Part shown: piece by piece, positions 1 through 8,964 of the stretch
How positions within the stretch are numbered: position 1 is the stretch's first letter
Layout of the letters: every line of letters begins with the position of its first letter
Assembly (NCBI RefSeq): GCF_000758725.1
Contig: NZ_CP009428.1
Coordinates: forward strand, 1,922,001 to 1,986,000
Length of the DNA: 64,000 nt
Reading direction: 5' to 3'
Source: Paenibacillus odorifer
GTDB taxonomy: Bacteria > Bacillota > Bacilli > Paenibacillales > Paenibacillaceae
Position numbers and translations under genes: made by a program
The notes under the pieces: model-generated
Database searches by the model: none
The model's input: the letters and a program-made list of their open reading frames with translations, nothing else
Told to the model about the DNA's origin: nothing

Positions 1-605
1 AACGCTTCCGTTTCCGGCCTGTTCACCGCCTGGATCAGGAAACCTCCGGTGTGTTAGTGATCGCCAAAAATCCATACAGCCATCAGCATATTTCCGAGCA
101 GATGATCGCCGGTACTGTGGATAAGCGTTACGCTGCATTTGTTCATGGGGTTCCTGCGGAGCTATCCGGTGATATCGACGGCCCTATCGACCGTGATCCT
201 GAGGAGCCACATCGGCGTATCGTGACACCGGAAGGATATCCTTCCCTAACCCGCTATGAGGTTAAGCAGGTGTATTCGGCCGGCTCCAGAGTTGAACTAA
301 AGCTGGAGAGTGGACGTACGCATCAGATTCGGGTCCATATGACCTCTATCGGCTGTCCACTGATTGGAGACAGCATGTATCGTCATGAGCTGTACAATCT
401 ACCAGAATTTACTTCAACGCAAAGCGAGCAGTTGGAGTCCGTTGCAGCACTCGATGCTTCCATACCGCGTCAGGCACTGCACGCAGTGCGTCTGACGTTC
501 AAGCACCCGGTGCTTCTGCAAGAAATGATATTCGAAGCCCCGTTGCCACCTGACATGGCAGTCTTGGAGAAAATATTGGAGCAAGGTCTGACAGCGAATT
601 TGTGA
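1..605 (+). CDS. RluA-family pseudouridine synthase (5' end outside window)
   Basis: Isomerises uridine to pseudouridine in rRNA or tRNA. The frame is open from the window edge, so the N-terminus is missing. The first visible residues include HRLDQETSG (bases 24-50), the RluA/RluD catalytic motif; the nucleophilic Asp codon is at 33-35. A second family block, SGRTHQIRVH, lies at about 307-338. The frame ends at TGA 603-605. Because any N-terminal S4 domain is off-window, the paralogue (RluD-like, YjbO-like or YhcT-like) cannot be decided. The family call is firm; the RNA substrate is unknown. Confidence 0.93.
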   Translation, partial: RFRFRPVHRLDQETSGVLVIAKNPYSHQHISEQMIAGTVDKRYAAFVHGVPAELSGDIDGPIDRDPEEPHRRIVTPEGYPSLTRYEVKQVYSAGSRVELKLESGRTHQIRVHMTSIGCPLIGDSMYRHELYNLPEFTSTQSEQLESVAALDASIPRQALHAVRLTFKHPVLLQEMIFEAPLPPDMAVLEKILEQGLTANL

Positions 606-643
606 TAAAATTATGATTCAGGCGATAGAGTGGCGAAGGGGAA

Positions 644-750
644 GTTTGGAACTGTAGGAGCGATAGCGACCGCCTTTGTCTGCGGATTTCAACCGTGTTT
701 AACGGTAAAATTGATGAAATCTGTAGACAACAGCGGCCGGAAGTCCAAAC
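644..750. repeat. Long imperfect palindrome (REP-like intergenic element)
   Basis: A roughly 107-nt imperfect inverted repeat fills the gap between the pseudouridine synthase and the ArsC-like gene. The outer arms are GTTTGGA (644-650) and TCCAAAC (744-750). The middle arms match GACCGCCTTTGTCTGCGGAT against the complement of ATCTGTAGACAACAGCGGCC. The inner arms ACCGT (692-696) and ACGGT (702-706) enclose loop GTTTA. There is no T-tract after it, so it is not a canonical terminator. I suspect a dispersed Paenibacillus element, but there is only one copy in this window. Confidence 0.6.
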
Positions 751-798
751 ATTCCTTGTAGTTACGGTATTATTAGCCGATTATTAAAGGAGCACAGC

Positions 799-1164
799 AT
801 GAGCAAATTAAAAGTATATCAATATCCCAAATGCAGCACCTGCCGCAGCGCAGTGAAATGGTTGCAGGGACAAGGTCATGAGCTGGAGCTTCAGCACATC
901 GCAGAGCAGCCACCTACGGTGGACGAGCTGCGTGAGCTGCTCGCGAACAGCGGCCTTGAGCTGAAGAAGTTTTTTAATACAAGCGGTGAAGTATACAAAT
1001 CATTAGGTCTGAAGGACAAGCTGCCCCAGCTTACGGAACAGGAGAAGTTAGAGCTGCTCTCAAGCCACGGGATGCTGATCAAACGTCCGATTGTCACCGA
1101 TGGAGTTAAAGTTACGGTGGGATTCAAAGAAGACCAATATGCCGATACTTGGACTAATGTTTAA
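799..1164 (+). CDS. ArsC/Spx-family thioredoxin-fold protein (YusI/YffB-like)
   Basis: A 121-residue protein of the ArsC family. It has CSTCR at residues 12-16, the position of the redox or arsenate-binding cysteine in ArsC and of the CxxC in Spx. The downstream KRPIVTDG block is the family RP-[IL] motif. AAAGGAG lies a few bases before ATG 799. The length matches the small arsenate reductase-like proteins (YusI, YffB), not thioredoxin-coupled arsenate reductase. No ars genes are nearby, so a role in arsenate reduction is not supported; a general thiol-redox role is only inference. Confidence 0.88.
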   Translation: MSKLKVYQYPKCSTCRSAVKWLQGQGHELELQHIAEQPPTVDELRELLANSGLELKKFFNTSGEVYKSLGLKDKLPQLTEQEKLELLSSHGMLIKRPIVTDGVKVTVGFKEDQYADTWTNV

Positions 1165-1197
1165 TATCAATACAACGATCAAGGGAGAGGTTTATAA

Positions 1198-2124
1198 GTG
1201 AGAACAGAAACAATGGGCCGGGTAATGCTTGTAGATGGAATGGCTCTGCTGTTCCGGGCCTTTTATGCGACCTCTTATGGAGGATATATTCGCAAGACAA
1301 AAGATGGATTGCCAACGAATGCGGTATATGGATTTTTGCAGTATTTTTTTGATGCAGTAAGTACGTTTGAGCCTTCTCACGTCGTATGCTGCTGGGATAT
1401 GGGCAAAGGAACGTTCCGCACCGAGAAATATGATGGATACAAATCCAACCGGATCGAAGCTCCGCTGGAATTAATTCCGCAGTTTGACCTAGTAAAAGAA
1501 GTGGTGGCTGAGCTAGGTGTGCCAAACATTGGTCTTGCCGGCTATGAAGCAGATGATTGCATAGGTACGCTGGCATCCTGTTACAGCGATAATTCTGAGG
1601 TTTACATTCTGACGGGTGACCATGATATGCTGCAGCTTATTGATGAGAATGTTAAAGTCGTCATTATGAAAAAAGGACGCTCCAACTATAAAGTTTATGA
1701 CCTTGCAGAATTGCTTGAGGATAAAGGTCTAACCCCTAGACAGGTTATTGACCTGAAGGGCTTTATGGGCGATACAAGTGATAATTACCCTGGTGTAAAA
1801 GGGATTGGTGAGAAAACCGCGCTGAAGCTGTTAACAGAGTACGGTACAGTTGAAGGTGTAATTGAGAATCTTCACTTGCTCCCTAAAGGTGTACGGTCCA
1901 AAATTGAAGCCGACCTAGATATGCTGCATCTATCAAGGGAGCTGGCTGAAATCCGTTGTGATGTGCCTGTGGTCTGTGAGCTGGCACAAGCTTTATGGCA
2001 ATTACAGCGGGAAACAGCCGCGCGTAAATTTCAAGAACTGGAATTCGGCAGCCTGATGCATTTGATCGCTGAGGTGCAGGACGAACGGGGAATTGTACAG
2101 ATTGAGTTAGGTGATCTGGGTTAA
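1198..2124 (+). CDS. 5'-3' exonuclease (Pol I 5'-nuclease domain homologue, YpcP-like)
   Basis: A 308-residue stand-alone flap-nuclease domain like the N-terminal domain of DNA polymerase I. Visible motifs are VDGMALLFRAF near the start (first metal Asp), GYEADDCIG, TGDHDMLQL and GDTSDNYPGVKGIGEKTA. The last is the metal-binding Asp pair followed by the H3TH DNA-binding motif. GTG 1198 is the chosen start because GGGAGAGG lies 7 nt upstream, whereas the in-frame ATG at 1213 has no RBS. Likely role: removal of RNA primers and processing of 5' flaps. An intrinsic terminator follows. Confidence 0.93.
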   Translation: MRTETMGRVMLVDGMALLFRAFYATSYGGYIRKTKDGLPTNAVYGFLQYFFDAVSTFEPSHVVCCWDMGKGTFRTEKYDGYKSNRIEAPLELIPQFDLVKEVVAELGVPNIGLAGYEADDCIGTLASCYSDNSEVYILTGDHDMLQLIDENVKVVIMKKGRSNYKVYDLAELLEDKGLTPRQVIDLKGFMGDTSDNYPGVKGIGEKTALKLLTEYGTVEGVIENLHLLPKGVRSKIEADLDMLHLSRELAEIRCDVPVVCELAQALWQLQRETAARKFQELEFGSLMHLIAEVQDERGIVQIELGDLG

Positions 2125-2167
2125 GGAGAGAGGTTCTCTTCTGATGAAAATGTGAATAAACATAATG

Positions 2168-2204
2168 GCAGGTCAAGGTTACTATCCTTGACCTGCTTTT
2201 TTTG
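2168..2204 (+). terminator. Rho-independent terminator after the exonuclease gene
   Basis: Perfect 11-bp stem GCAGGTCAAGG / CCTTGACCTGC with a 7-nt loop and a run of seven T. It isolates the upstream genes from the Tad-T7SS block that begins at 2347. Confidence 0.92.
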
Positions 2205-2346
2205 TTGTCGAATTCATGTGGAAATTTATCAATATATGTCTTTTTTTGACTGAATTACAAATTAAGGTTTCTAATCATGGATATTGGTTTAATGAAATTT
2301 CAAAGGAAATACATAGGGATTATTTTCCATAGTAGGTGATGATGAG

Positions 2347-3711
2347 ATGAAGATACTTTTGGTCACGCACAAGTTTCAGAAGATAGTAGGTAATTATTGC
2401 AGTCGGACCATGGACGTAGTGAACGAGTCTGAATTAGTCCTTGGAGGTGTTTTGGAGTTTTTGCAAAACATCAATCCTTCTATAGATAGCATATTAATAA
2501 CAGATGATGCATTATCTCTGAGGATGGAACAGAACAGGAGTGATTTAAATAACCTAATCAATTGGCTCGTAGCTAATCAAAAGTCAAATGTAAAGATTTT
2601 AATCCTCACCAGGTACATAAGGAAAGATACAGAATGGGAGAATCTCAGCTATAGATATCCGAATCTCCAAATTAAGAATTACGAATACATACGCATTACA
2701 CCAGTACTATTTCAGGAAGCTCTTGAGTATTTATCCGATACCAAACCTCAATTAAAACAACATTCCAGACCTCACGACGATAAGAGTAATCACCAAAAGA
2801 GTACAGACAGAAAAGGGTCGTTTCTGGATCGCTTTAAACCGAAACCGAAAGCCCCAACTGAATTACAGGCTACGGATACCCTTACTAGGGAGCTTGATAA
2901 GATTAGCCGAGGGATTAGTCGTATTGTAGCGATAACCGGGCATAGTGGATGCGGAATTACCAGCACAACTATCAATGTTGCAAGTGAAGCGAGTAAACGG
3001 GGGCTGAATGTATTAATAGTGGATATGGATATCGAATATCGAAGTACGAATATGTATTTTAGCAGCTTTCATGAACGAACCAAGCGGGATGAAGATATAA
3101 ATGCATCTCTCATCCGAACGTTAGCAAGACCTCAGGATTATTTGACTACGGCTTTTCATTTGAAAGAAAACCTATGGCTGGCTGGACTGGGTTACAGCTT
3201 TTCCGATCCCAAGTTAATCCAGCAATTTTACACCAGCTCTAAACTTGTCGGTCTGTTGTCCTTACTCCGAAACAAATTTAATTTGATCCTATTGGATCTA
3301 CCACTGAACTTATTAGACAGATTTCGAGAAGCATTAATCCATATCGACAGCTTTGGCCTCTGTATTCCCAATAATCTATATGCTGTTTTAAGCACTCTGA
3401 GGAATGTGGAAGAGACACTGAATAAGGAAAATACGGCCTATTTGAATGCTAAATCAAAAGTAATTGTCACCAAATATAATGACCGTTCCAGATTTCAAGG
3501 TGAAATTTTCGTACCAGACAAGGTAAGTGCAGTTGCTACATCCGGTCTTTTAGAAAGCTTTACATACGGAATGAAAGTGGCAGGTCATATCTCTTATGAC
3601 ACGGACTTTGATACTCAGATTGAAACCGATGTGCCGCTTGTATATTCAAACAAAGACCATGAGCGGGCATATGGAAATATACTTCTTAGATTACTGGAGG
3701 GGAGTAGTTAA
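2347..3711 (+). CDS. TadZ/CpaE-like protein with degenerate P-loop
   Basis: A 454-residue protein, first gene of the Tad-T7SS block. Residues 1-130 look like a receiver-like or atypical N-terminal domain, residues 135-185 are a charged linker, and the rest is a ParA/MinD-type ATPase fold. The P-loop reads GHSGCGITS (around base 2935). The glycines of a deviant Walker A are kept, but the invariant Lys is Ile and the signature Lys is His. Strand VLIVDMD follows, as in the family. TadZ/CpaE proteins position Tad pilus machines at the membrane or pole. It overlaps the next gene by one base (TAATG). AGGTGATG precedes ATG 2347. Catalytic activity is doubtful because of the missing Lys. Confidence 0.8.
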   Translation: MKILLVTHKFQKIVGNYCSRTMDVVNESELVLGGVLEFLQNINPSIDSILITDDALSLRMEQNRSDLNNLINWLVANQKSNVKILILTRYIRKDTEWENLSYRYPNLQIKNYEYIRITPVLFQEALEYLSDTKPQLKQHSRPHDDKSNHQKSTDRKGSFLDRFKPKPKAPTELQATDTLTRELDKISRGISRIVAITGHSGCGITSTTINVASEASKRGLNVLIVDMDIEYRSTNMYFSSFHERTKRDEDINASLIRTLARPQDYLTTAFHLKENLWLAGLGYSFSDPKLIQQFYTSSKLVGLLSLLRNKFNLILLDLPLNLLDRFREALIHIDSFGLCIPNNLYAVLSTLRNVEETLNKENTAYLNAKSKVIVTKYNDRSRFQGEIFVPDKVSAVATSGLLESFTYGMKVAGHISYDTDFDTQIETDVPLVYSNKDHERAYGNILLRLLEGSS

Positions 3712-4592
3712 TGGATTTAAGTGGGCTTAAAAACGCGACACCCAATAAGCAAATGTTCAAGCGGGTTGCAGCATTGCTCTTTAGTCTATTGATCATCGTG
3801 GTTTCTTATATGTTCATTACGAAAGCCAGCAAAGATGCCAGCGATGTGGTAGAGGTGTTGCGGGTCAAGCAGAGTGATGGTATTCCGGCTTACGTAGTCA
3901 TTACGGAGCCTATGATTGAGAAATACAATATTATCAAAAAAGAATACACCGAGGACATGGTGTTGTCTGAAGATATAGATTCGGTGAAGGATAAACTGTC
4001 CGCATATTATCTTCGAGAAAACAGCGTGCTCTACAAAGATCAGTTGCTGGATGAAAAACCGCAAAAAAATGAATGGCTGTATCAAGTGAATGAGGAAAAT
4101 GAGGTCTTGACGCTTCCTTATAATTTTCTGGAGGTTGGTGGAGATATTCTAATGCCAGGAGACCGTGTTCGTATCCGTGTGTCCTATGAGGTAGAGGAGA
4201 AGGATGCCCCGGGTGGCAATCCAAACGCTATTTATTCCGAGTCCACGAATACGATCAAAAAAACTGAAGTATTGTTTGAAAGCATTGTTGTGAAGGATAT
4301 GCTCAACGCAAGTAGTCATTCCATCTACGAAGTATATAAAGAGGTGCAGAAACTGGATGAGGATAAGAAACAAAATGTTATGAAGAGTAAAGATTTCTTA
4401 AAGAACATTCAACCTAAAGCATTACTCCTCGAGGGGACGAGTGCACAAATTAACAATTATGCCAAATACAAAGGACTTAATGGAAATTCATTTCTGATTA
4501 CCATACTGAGCAGAAAAAGTAGTGATGTCATCATTGACCAACTGCCCACTTTGGAGAAAGAGGTGGAATCGTGGATCGGAAAAGAGGATTAG
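3711..4592 (+). CDS. CpaB/RcpC-like membrane-anchored SAF-domain protein
   Basis: A 293-residue protein with a single N-terminal membrane segment (residues about 18-38), then an extracytoplasmic region. It contains a SAF-like block (PAYVVITEPMIEKYNI, ENSVLYKDQLL) and a beta-rich RcpC-like part with MPGDRVRIRV. CpaB/RcpC proteins are accessory assembly factors of Tad pili, usually working with a secretin, which a Gram-positive cell lacks. The start ATG overlaps the previous stop (TAATG), and the 3' end overlaps the next gene by 22 nt, so the three are translationally coupled. The family call rests on the order of features and on context. Confidence 0.72.
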   Translation: MDLSGLKNATPNKQMFKRVAALLFSLLIIVVSYMFITKASKDASDVVEVLRVKQSDGIPAYVVITEPMIEKYNIIKKEYTEDMVLSEDIDSVKDKLSAYYLRENSVLYKDQLLDEKPQKNEWLYQVNEENEVLTLPYNFLEVGGDILMPGDRVRIRVSYEVEEKDAPGGNPNAIYSESTNTIKKTEVLFESIVVKDMLNASSHSIYEVYKEVQKLDEDKKQNVMKSKDFLKNIQPKALLLEGTSAQINNYAKYKGLNGNSFLITILSRKSSDVIIDQLPTLEKEVESWIGKED

Positions 4593-5398
4593 GAATCGAC
4601 AGCATTTTTCAGAAAATATCATCTAAGGATCTCGTCGGTGCCGAACTTCAAGAGAATAATCTGATTTATAGTGTAGTAGGTTTTATACCTGCTTGTGATG
4701 GCGTAGATAATGCCATGCTCATAAGCAACTTAGGATATTTGTTATCTCAAAAGGGTCTAAATACTTGTGTGGTTGACCTTAAGGTGTTTTATCCGAACTT
4801 ATATCAATTTCTAGATGTCCCTGCACATAAGAAGGGGCAAGGATTAATTAAGGTGTTAAAAAGCGACAAGGTAGATTTCCGAGATGAATTGCAGCGGACC
4901 AAATACGAGAAGCTGTTCCTGTTATCAGCTAGTCCACAGGATCTAATGGAGGAGTATTTTGATTTTGAGTTTGGAAATTTAGAGCGTGTAATTACTACAC
5001 TTAAGCAGATGTTTGATATTGTGCTGATCGACATTCCCAACAACCCTCCATTGGAATTTTGTCTGGGTGCCATGAAGTATTGTCACATAGGATTCTTTAC
5101 GGCAACAGAGAGGATGGAAGCTACCATAAATATGGTGAAGCTGCTGGATTATGCTAAATCGGTGGGGATAAGTACGGCTAAGTTCACCAGTGTGGTGATG
5201 ATGAATATTCAGCATATTGAATTTGATTATAAGGTTATGAAGGACATGGGTTTTAACATAGTTTCTGTACTGCCACTTGTGAAGGATGCCGTAGTTCGTG
5301 CACATGAGGGCAGGCTGTACATAAAAGATAACCCCCTAATTAATAAATATTTTAAAAAAGAGATCCAAAAGCTGGCCGATCGGTTGGCGGATCAGTAA
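4571..5398 (+). CDS. Second ParA/CpaE-like protein with no recognisable Walker A
   Basis: A 275-residue MinD/ParA-fold protein. Strand VVGFIPACDGVDNAML replaces the nucleotide-binding loop: neither the GK[TS] nor the signature Lys is present. Later landmarks of the fold remain, namely NTCVVDLKVF (switch I/Asp strand) and FDIVLIDIPNNPP (Walker B-like, LIDxP). GTG 4571 is the start, with AGAGGTGG five bases before it, and lies inside the end of the CpaB-like gene. It is probably a non-hydrolysing partner of the TadZ-like protein at 2347 or of the TadA ATPase. It could also be a structural scaffold. Confidence 0.72.
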   Translation: MDRKRGLGIDSIFQKISSKDLVGAELQENNLIYSVVGFIPACDGVDNAMLISNLGYLLSQKGLNTCVVDLKVFYPNLYQFLDVPAHKKGQGLIKVLKSDKVDFRDELQRTKYEKLFLLSASPQDLMEEYFDFEFGNLERVITTLKQMFDIVLIDIPNNPPLEFCLGAMKYCHIGFFTATERMEATINMVKLLDYAKSVGISTAKFTSVVMMNIQHIEFDYKVMKDMGFNIVSVLPLVKDAVVRAHEGRLYIKDNPLINKYFKKEIQKLADRLADQ

Positions 5399-5411
5399 AG
5401 GGGAGAGCGAC

Positions 5412-6884
5412 TTGCTGACACGTGCGAAAATTAGCGATATGCAGCAAAAAGTACTGCATCAGGTAGGGCCGAAGGAGAACATGGAGGATCTGGCTAGTAA
5501 ATATACGACCATAAGCTTTGATGAGGCTTTGGAGTTATGCCAAAAATATATTACGAAAATAACGACACATGCCTATAGGCGAGAAAACGACCCTGCTCGA
5601 AAACGCGAAATGACTAAGGCATACATAAATGAATTTGTAGACGCGCAGAAACCTTCTGTCGAGGGATTTTATGATCTAGCAGAGTTGAAAAACGCACTCA
5701 CCAATGAAATCACTCACTATGGTCCCATTACCAAGGCTATGGAGGACCCTAGTATAGATGAAATCAGAGCCAACGGGCCTGATCAAATCTTTGTGGAAAG
5801 CGGCGGAAGAAGCCTGCAGTGGGATCAAAATTTTACAGATCGTGATCATATGGAACGGATTATCGCCAAGCTTATAGGTATCTCCAAGGTTCGGCTGATT
5901 CCAAAGATACCCATGGTAAATGCCAGAACGATTGAGGGATATCGTGTGAATGCCACTCATGCTGAGATCTCACCGTATGATCAACCGGCGTTTGTGATCC
6001 GAAAGTTCAGCAAGAAGAGTATTGTTCCAAAAATGCTCATTGAGAATAAATCCTTCTCCTCAAATATGTATAAATTATTGTCTTTGATCCCGAAATCAGA
6101 CTTATCTTGGATTACAGTGGGACCGACAGGAAGCGGAAAGACAACGCTAAATGAAATTCTTGTGAAGGAGATCAATCCTCTATCAAGGATTATTACCATT
6201 GAAAATCCTTCGGAGATGAGATTGATTCAAAGAGAAGATAACAGCGAACACGGTAGAGTGCTGAATGATGTGTTGCAATACGAGTCGGTCCCTGATGATG
6301 ATGACTCAAGCCCAGCGACTATGGAAAATTTGCTTATTAATGCGATGAGACAGTCACCTCACTGGATTGGACCAGGGGAGCTTCGAACACCCGGTGAATT
6401 CGCCACAGCGCTTCGAGCAGCACAGACGGGACACTATTTCTTTTCCACCCTTCATGCAGAGGGGGATAAGGAAGCGATCTTTAGATTTCTAACGGCCTAT
6501 CTAATGGCCTCTAATGAGCCAGCGGAACTTGCTCTACGAAATATCTGCAGTGCTGTGAAATTTGTAATCTTTCAAGAGAAACTGGCAGATGGTACTCGTA
6601 AAGTGACTTCAATTTCAGAGATTTTGGGCTCAGATGGCTTGAATCCACTGATTAATCAAATCTATAGATTTGATTGTGATGATGTTATTGAAGAGATGAT
6701 TGAAGGCAAGAAGATGATCAAAATTGTTGGCAGACATTTACGTGTAGGAAAGATCTCGGAGAATGTACAGCAGCTAATGCTCAAGGCCGGAATTAAGAAA
6801 AGCAGGTTTGAGTTCTTTACCAAGGATCCGTTGGAGGGCGAAACAGAGGTGTACGAATTCGATGAATACAACTTTAATCATTAG
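5412..6884 (+). CDS. TadA/CpaF-type secretion ATPase (T2SS/T4P/T4SS family)
   Basis: A 490-residue hexameric traffic ATPase. Walker A is GPTGSGKTT (residues about 237-245). An Asp-box-like acidic stretch and IGPGELR (family VGE[VL]R Walker B Glu) follow, then AAQTGHYFFSTLHAEG, the His-box typical of TadA/CpaF. The N-terminal two-helix region precedes the PAS-like domain with DEIRANGPDQIFVE. TTG 5412 is the start, supported by GGGGAG six bases upstream. It should power pilin or pseudopilin movement with the TadB/TadC genes that follow. The next gene starts 23 nt inside its 3' end. All key ATPase motifs are intact, unlike the two ParA-like neighbours. Confidence 0.93.
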   Translation: MLTRAKISDMQQKVLHQVGPKENMEDLASKYTTISFDEALELCQKYITKITTHAYRRENDPARKREMTKAYINEFVDAQKPSVEGFYDLAELKNALTNEITHYGPITKAMEDPSIDEIRANGPDQIFVESGGRSLQWDQNFTDRDHMERIIAKLIGISKVRLIPKIPMVNARTIEGYRVNATHAEISPYDQPAFVIRKFSKKSIVPKMLIENKSFSSNMYKLLSLIPKSDLSWITVGPTGSGKTTLNEILVKEINPLSRIITIENPSEMRLIQREDNSEHGRVLNDVLQYESVPDDDDSSPATMENLLINAMRQSPHWIGPGELRTPGEFATALRAAQTGHYFFSTLHAEGDKEAIFRFLTAYLMASNEPAELALRNICSAVKFVIFQEKLADGTRKVTSISEILGSDGLNPLINQIYRFDCDDVIEEMIEGKKMIKIVGRHLRVGKISENVQQLMLKAGIKKSRFEFFTKDPLEGETEVYEFDEYNFNH

Positions 6885-7845
6885 TCTACTTCTTGGTATG
6901 GCTGCATTTGTACTATTTAACGCCATCTTTGAGGTCAAGTTTTTTCAGGGTTCTGTAAGATATGTTCTCGACGTTATGGATACCCTCGCAGAGTACCTAG
7001 GCAAGTATAACACGAAGCGTTATGTTGACCGGATCAAGAAGGAGCGAATCGTCAGGCAGAAGGAAAATATTTATGCGAAATACAATCGAATGGTAGAGGG
7101 TTTGATTTTAGACTTTAATATGCCGTTTACGCTGGAGAGCTTTACCTCAATGCTGTGCATTTGCTTTGCGATTATAGCTCTGCTAGTGGTTCTGCTTATG
7201 AAAAGCGTTACGCTTTCGCTTGTGATTACGATTTCAATTTTTGTAGGATTGTTTACTTTTTTCGTGATGCAGTCTAGAGCCATCCAAGCAGAACGGCTTG
7301 AAAATATAATGGATGCCGAAGATGTGATTTGTCCGTTAGCCCGTGAAGGTGTACTAGTAGCCATTAAAAAGGTGATGGAGAGCGATGAATATATCAGTCC
7401 TAATCTTAGGCCATATTTTCAGCAATTTATAGATAATTGCGACAACAACGGCTATTCCTTTAAGCAAGCTATTACGCTATTAAATAGACAGCTTGGTCCC
7501 AAATTTGATAATTTCACAAAAAAAGCAGTGGTCTTCGAATATAACGAAAGAAAAGGTATGGCAGACATTTTCCTCGATATTGTAGATGAAAATGCCGTGC
7601 TGCGCGAGATTAACTCTAAAAAGGAACGGATTTTTAGAAAGATGAATCGAGATTTTATGTTTAAAACCGGAATCATTGTGCTTTTTTTCTTGTACGCATT
7701 AACTGTAAAGGATTTTAGAGAATTTATGCTTGAAAGCAATGTTGGGAAATTGATCAACACGATATTGATTAGTGTCATTTGTTTAAGCTTTGCACGCAGT
7801 CAGGTACTCCAAGGGAACGTCGGCATGGGTGGTGAGCGCAAATGA
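6862..7845 (+). CDS. TadB-like inner-membrane platform protein (T2SSF family)
   Basis: A 327-residue membrane protein with an N-terminal transmembrane helix (residues 3-22), a pair of helices around 85-130 and two C-terminal helices. The cytoplasmic helical T2SSF domain lies between (PYFQQFIDNCDNNGYSFKQA). ATG 6862 is preferred over the far upstream ATG 6808, which would overlap the ATPase gene by 77 nt. AGAGGTG precedes 6862 at normal spacing. TadB and TadC form the membrane platform on which the TadA ATPase acts. The start of the TadC-like gene overlaps the stop (ATGA). Confidence 0.86.
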   Translation: MNTTLIISLLLGMAAFVLFNAIFEVKFFQGSVRYVLDVMDTLAEYLGKYNTKRYVDRIKKERIVRQKENIYAKYNRMVEGLILDFNMPFTLESFTSMLCICFAIIALLVVLLMKSVTLSLVITISIFVGLFTFFVMQSRAIQAERLENIMDAEDVICPLAREGVLVAIKKVMESDEYISPNLRPYFQQFIDNCDNNGYSFKQAITLLNRQLGPKFDNFTKKAVVFEYNERKGMADIFLDIVDENAVLREINSKKERIFRKMNRDFMFKTGIIVLFFLYALTVKDFREFMLESNVGKLINTILISVICLSFARSQVLQGNVGMGGERK

Positions 7846-8723
7846 TATTCCTAGTTAAGCTGATAGCCATGCTCTCCATCCTTTATTTGATCAAGATATT
7901 GTTATACCCCTTCTTCAAGCCTGTGAGCAGAAAACAGAAAAAACGTGCACGTCAATATATCAAGCAGCGTAAAAATGCGGCGCTAAAAGAGAAGTTCAAC
8001 CAATATAAACGAAGAATTGCAATGAAATATGTTAAAGGGTTATTGGGAAGTGCTGAAAGATTAAGATTCAAGAAAATCATTGACCGACTTGATCTACAAA
8101 AGACTCCAGAGGAAATACGGACCGAGCAATTCATGTACACGCTAAGTGCTATTGTGATTATGTTGTTGCTATGGAAGGTGAACATCCTGCTTGGCTGTAT
8201 CTCTGCCATCTTCATCATGCTGGGCTGGCTCTATCCGGTGGTCGAGTTGGAGAAGATTATCGATAAGAAGAACAAAAATATATCCCTGGATTTCCCAGCC
8301 TTTTATAGTATGGTCTATTACCAGTATATAAAGTCGGTTAACATTCATTTCTCAGATGTGCTTAAGGATTACATTCCTAGTGCAAATCCTGATATAGCCG
8401 AGGAGCTCGGTGTGATGCTGGATAATATTGATTACGGAGAAGAATTCGCTTTTAAGCAGCTGAAGAAACGGATTCCGATGCATTACGTGATCAAGTTCTG
8501 CGACATTATGGAGACGAGGCTTAAAGGATACGATAATGTGTCTCAGATGGCATATCTCAAGAATGAATTAGATGGCTTCAGAATCAGGGCTTTGGAAGAA
8601 GAGCTGGAGAGTAGGCAGCGCAGCAGCGCAAGGATCCAGTTTCTACTTATTATAGTGTTGGCTATTTATATCGTTATGTACTATTTGTTTACCATTCTGA
8701 GTTCAATGAAGATGTTTCAATAA
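7842..8723 (+). CDS. TadC-like inner-membrane platform protein (T2SSF family)
   Basis: A 293-residue protein with an N-terminal helix (residues 3-25), a basic cytoplasmic stretch (SRKQKKRARQ), a hydrophobic pair at about 103-135 and a C-terminal helix (IQFLLIIVLAIYIVMYYLF). The T2SSF-type cytoplasmic domain lies at 150-265. It overlaps TadB by four bases (ATGA), typical of tadB-tadC pairs. It is expected to pair with the TadB-like protein as platform for pseudopilins. The ABC order TadA-TadB-TadC is the canonical Tad order. Confidence 0.85.
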   Translation: MIFLVKLIAMLSILYLIKILLYPFFKPVSRKQKKRARQYIKQRKNAALKEKFNQYKRRIAMKYVKGLLGSAERLRFKKIIDRLDLQKTPEEIRTEQFMYTLSAIVIMLLLWKVNILLGCISAIFIMLGWLYPVVELEKIIDKKNKNISLDFPAFYSMVYYQYIKSVNIHFSDVLKDYIPSANPDIAEELGVMLDNIDYGEEFAFKQLKKRIPMHYVIKFCDIMETRLKGYDNVSQMAYLKNELDGFRIRALEEELESRQRSSARIQFLLIIVLAIYIVMYYLFTILSSMKMFQ

Positions 8724-8752
8724 GCCAAATTTATTTATAGGGGGATAAACGA

Positions 8753-8947
8753 ATGAAGACAGATCTTAAGGAATTGCTAGTGGAGGAAAAAGGAGAAGTA
8801 GGGATCAAGCAAATTGCCATCACGGTTGGCGTTATTATTTTAATTGGAGTGGTAGTGACCTATCTAAAGGGTGGAGTACTGACAGGATGGGTCGATGATG
8901 TTTGGGAATTCTTATTCGATGATTTGATTGGAAAGATGGTTAGCTAA
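8753..8947 (+). CDS. Flp1-like type IVb pilin-like peptide
   Basis: A 64-residue protein with a short charged N-terminus (KELLVEEKGEVG), one hydrophobic segment (IAITVGVIILIGVVVTYL) and a short acidic/aromatic tail. The size, layout and position directly after TadC fit a Flp-type pilin. The canonical G-xxxx-EY processing motif is not clear: the candidate cleavage point is KG/EVGIKQ, so processing is uncertain. No prepilin peptidase is encoded in this block. A GGGGGGA RBS lies before ATG 8753. It may form a pseudopilus or simply anchor the platform. Confidence 0.72.
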   Translation: MKTDLKELLVEEKGEVGIKQIAITVGVIILIGVVVTYLKGGVLTGWVDDVWEFLFDDLIGKMVS

Positions 8948-8964
8948 TTTGGGGTGAAAACACA

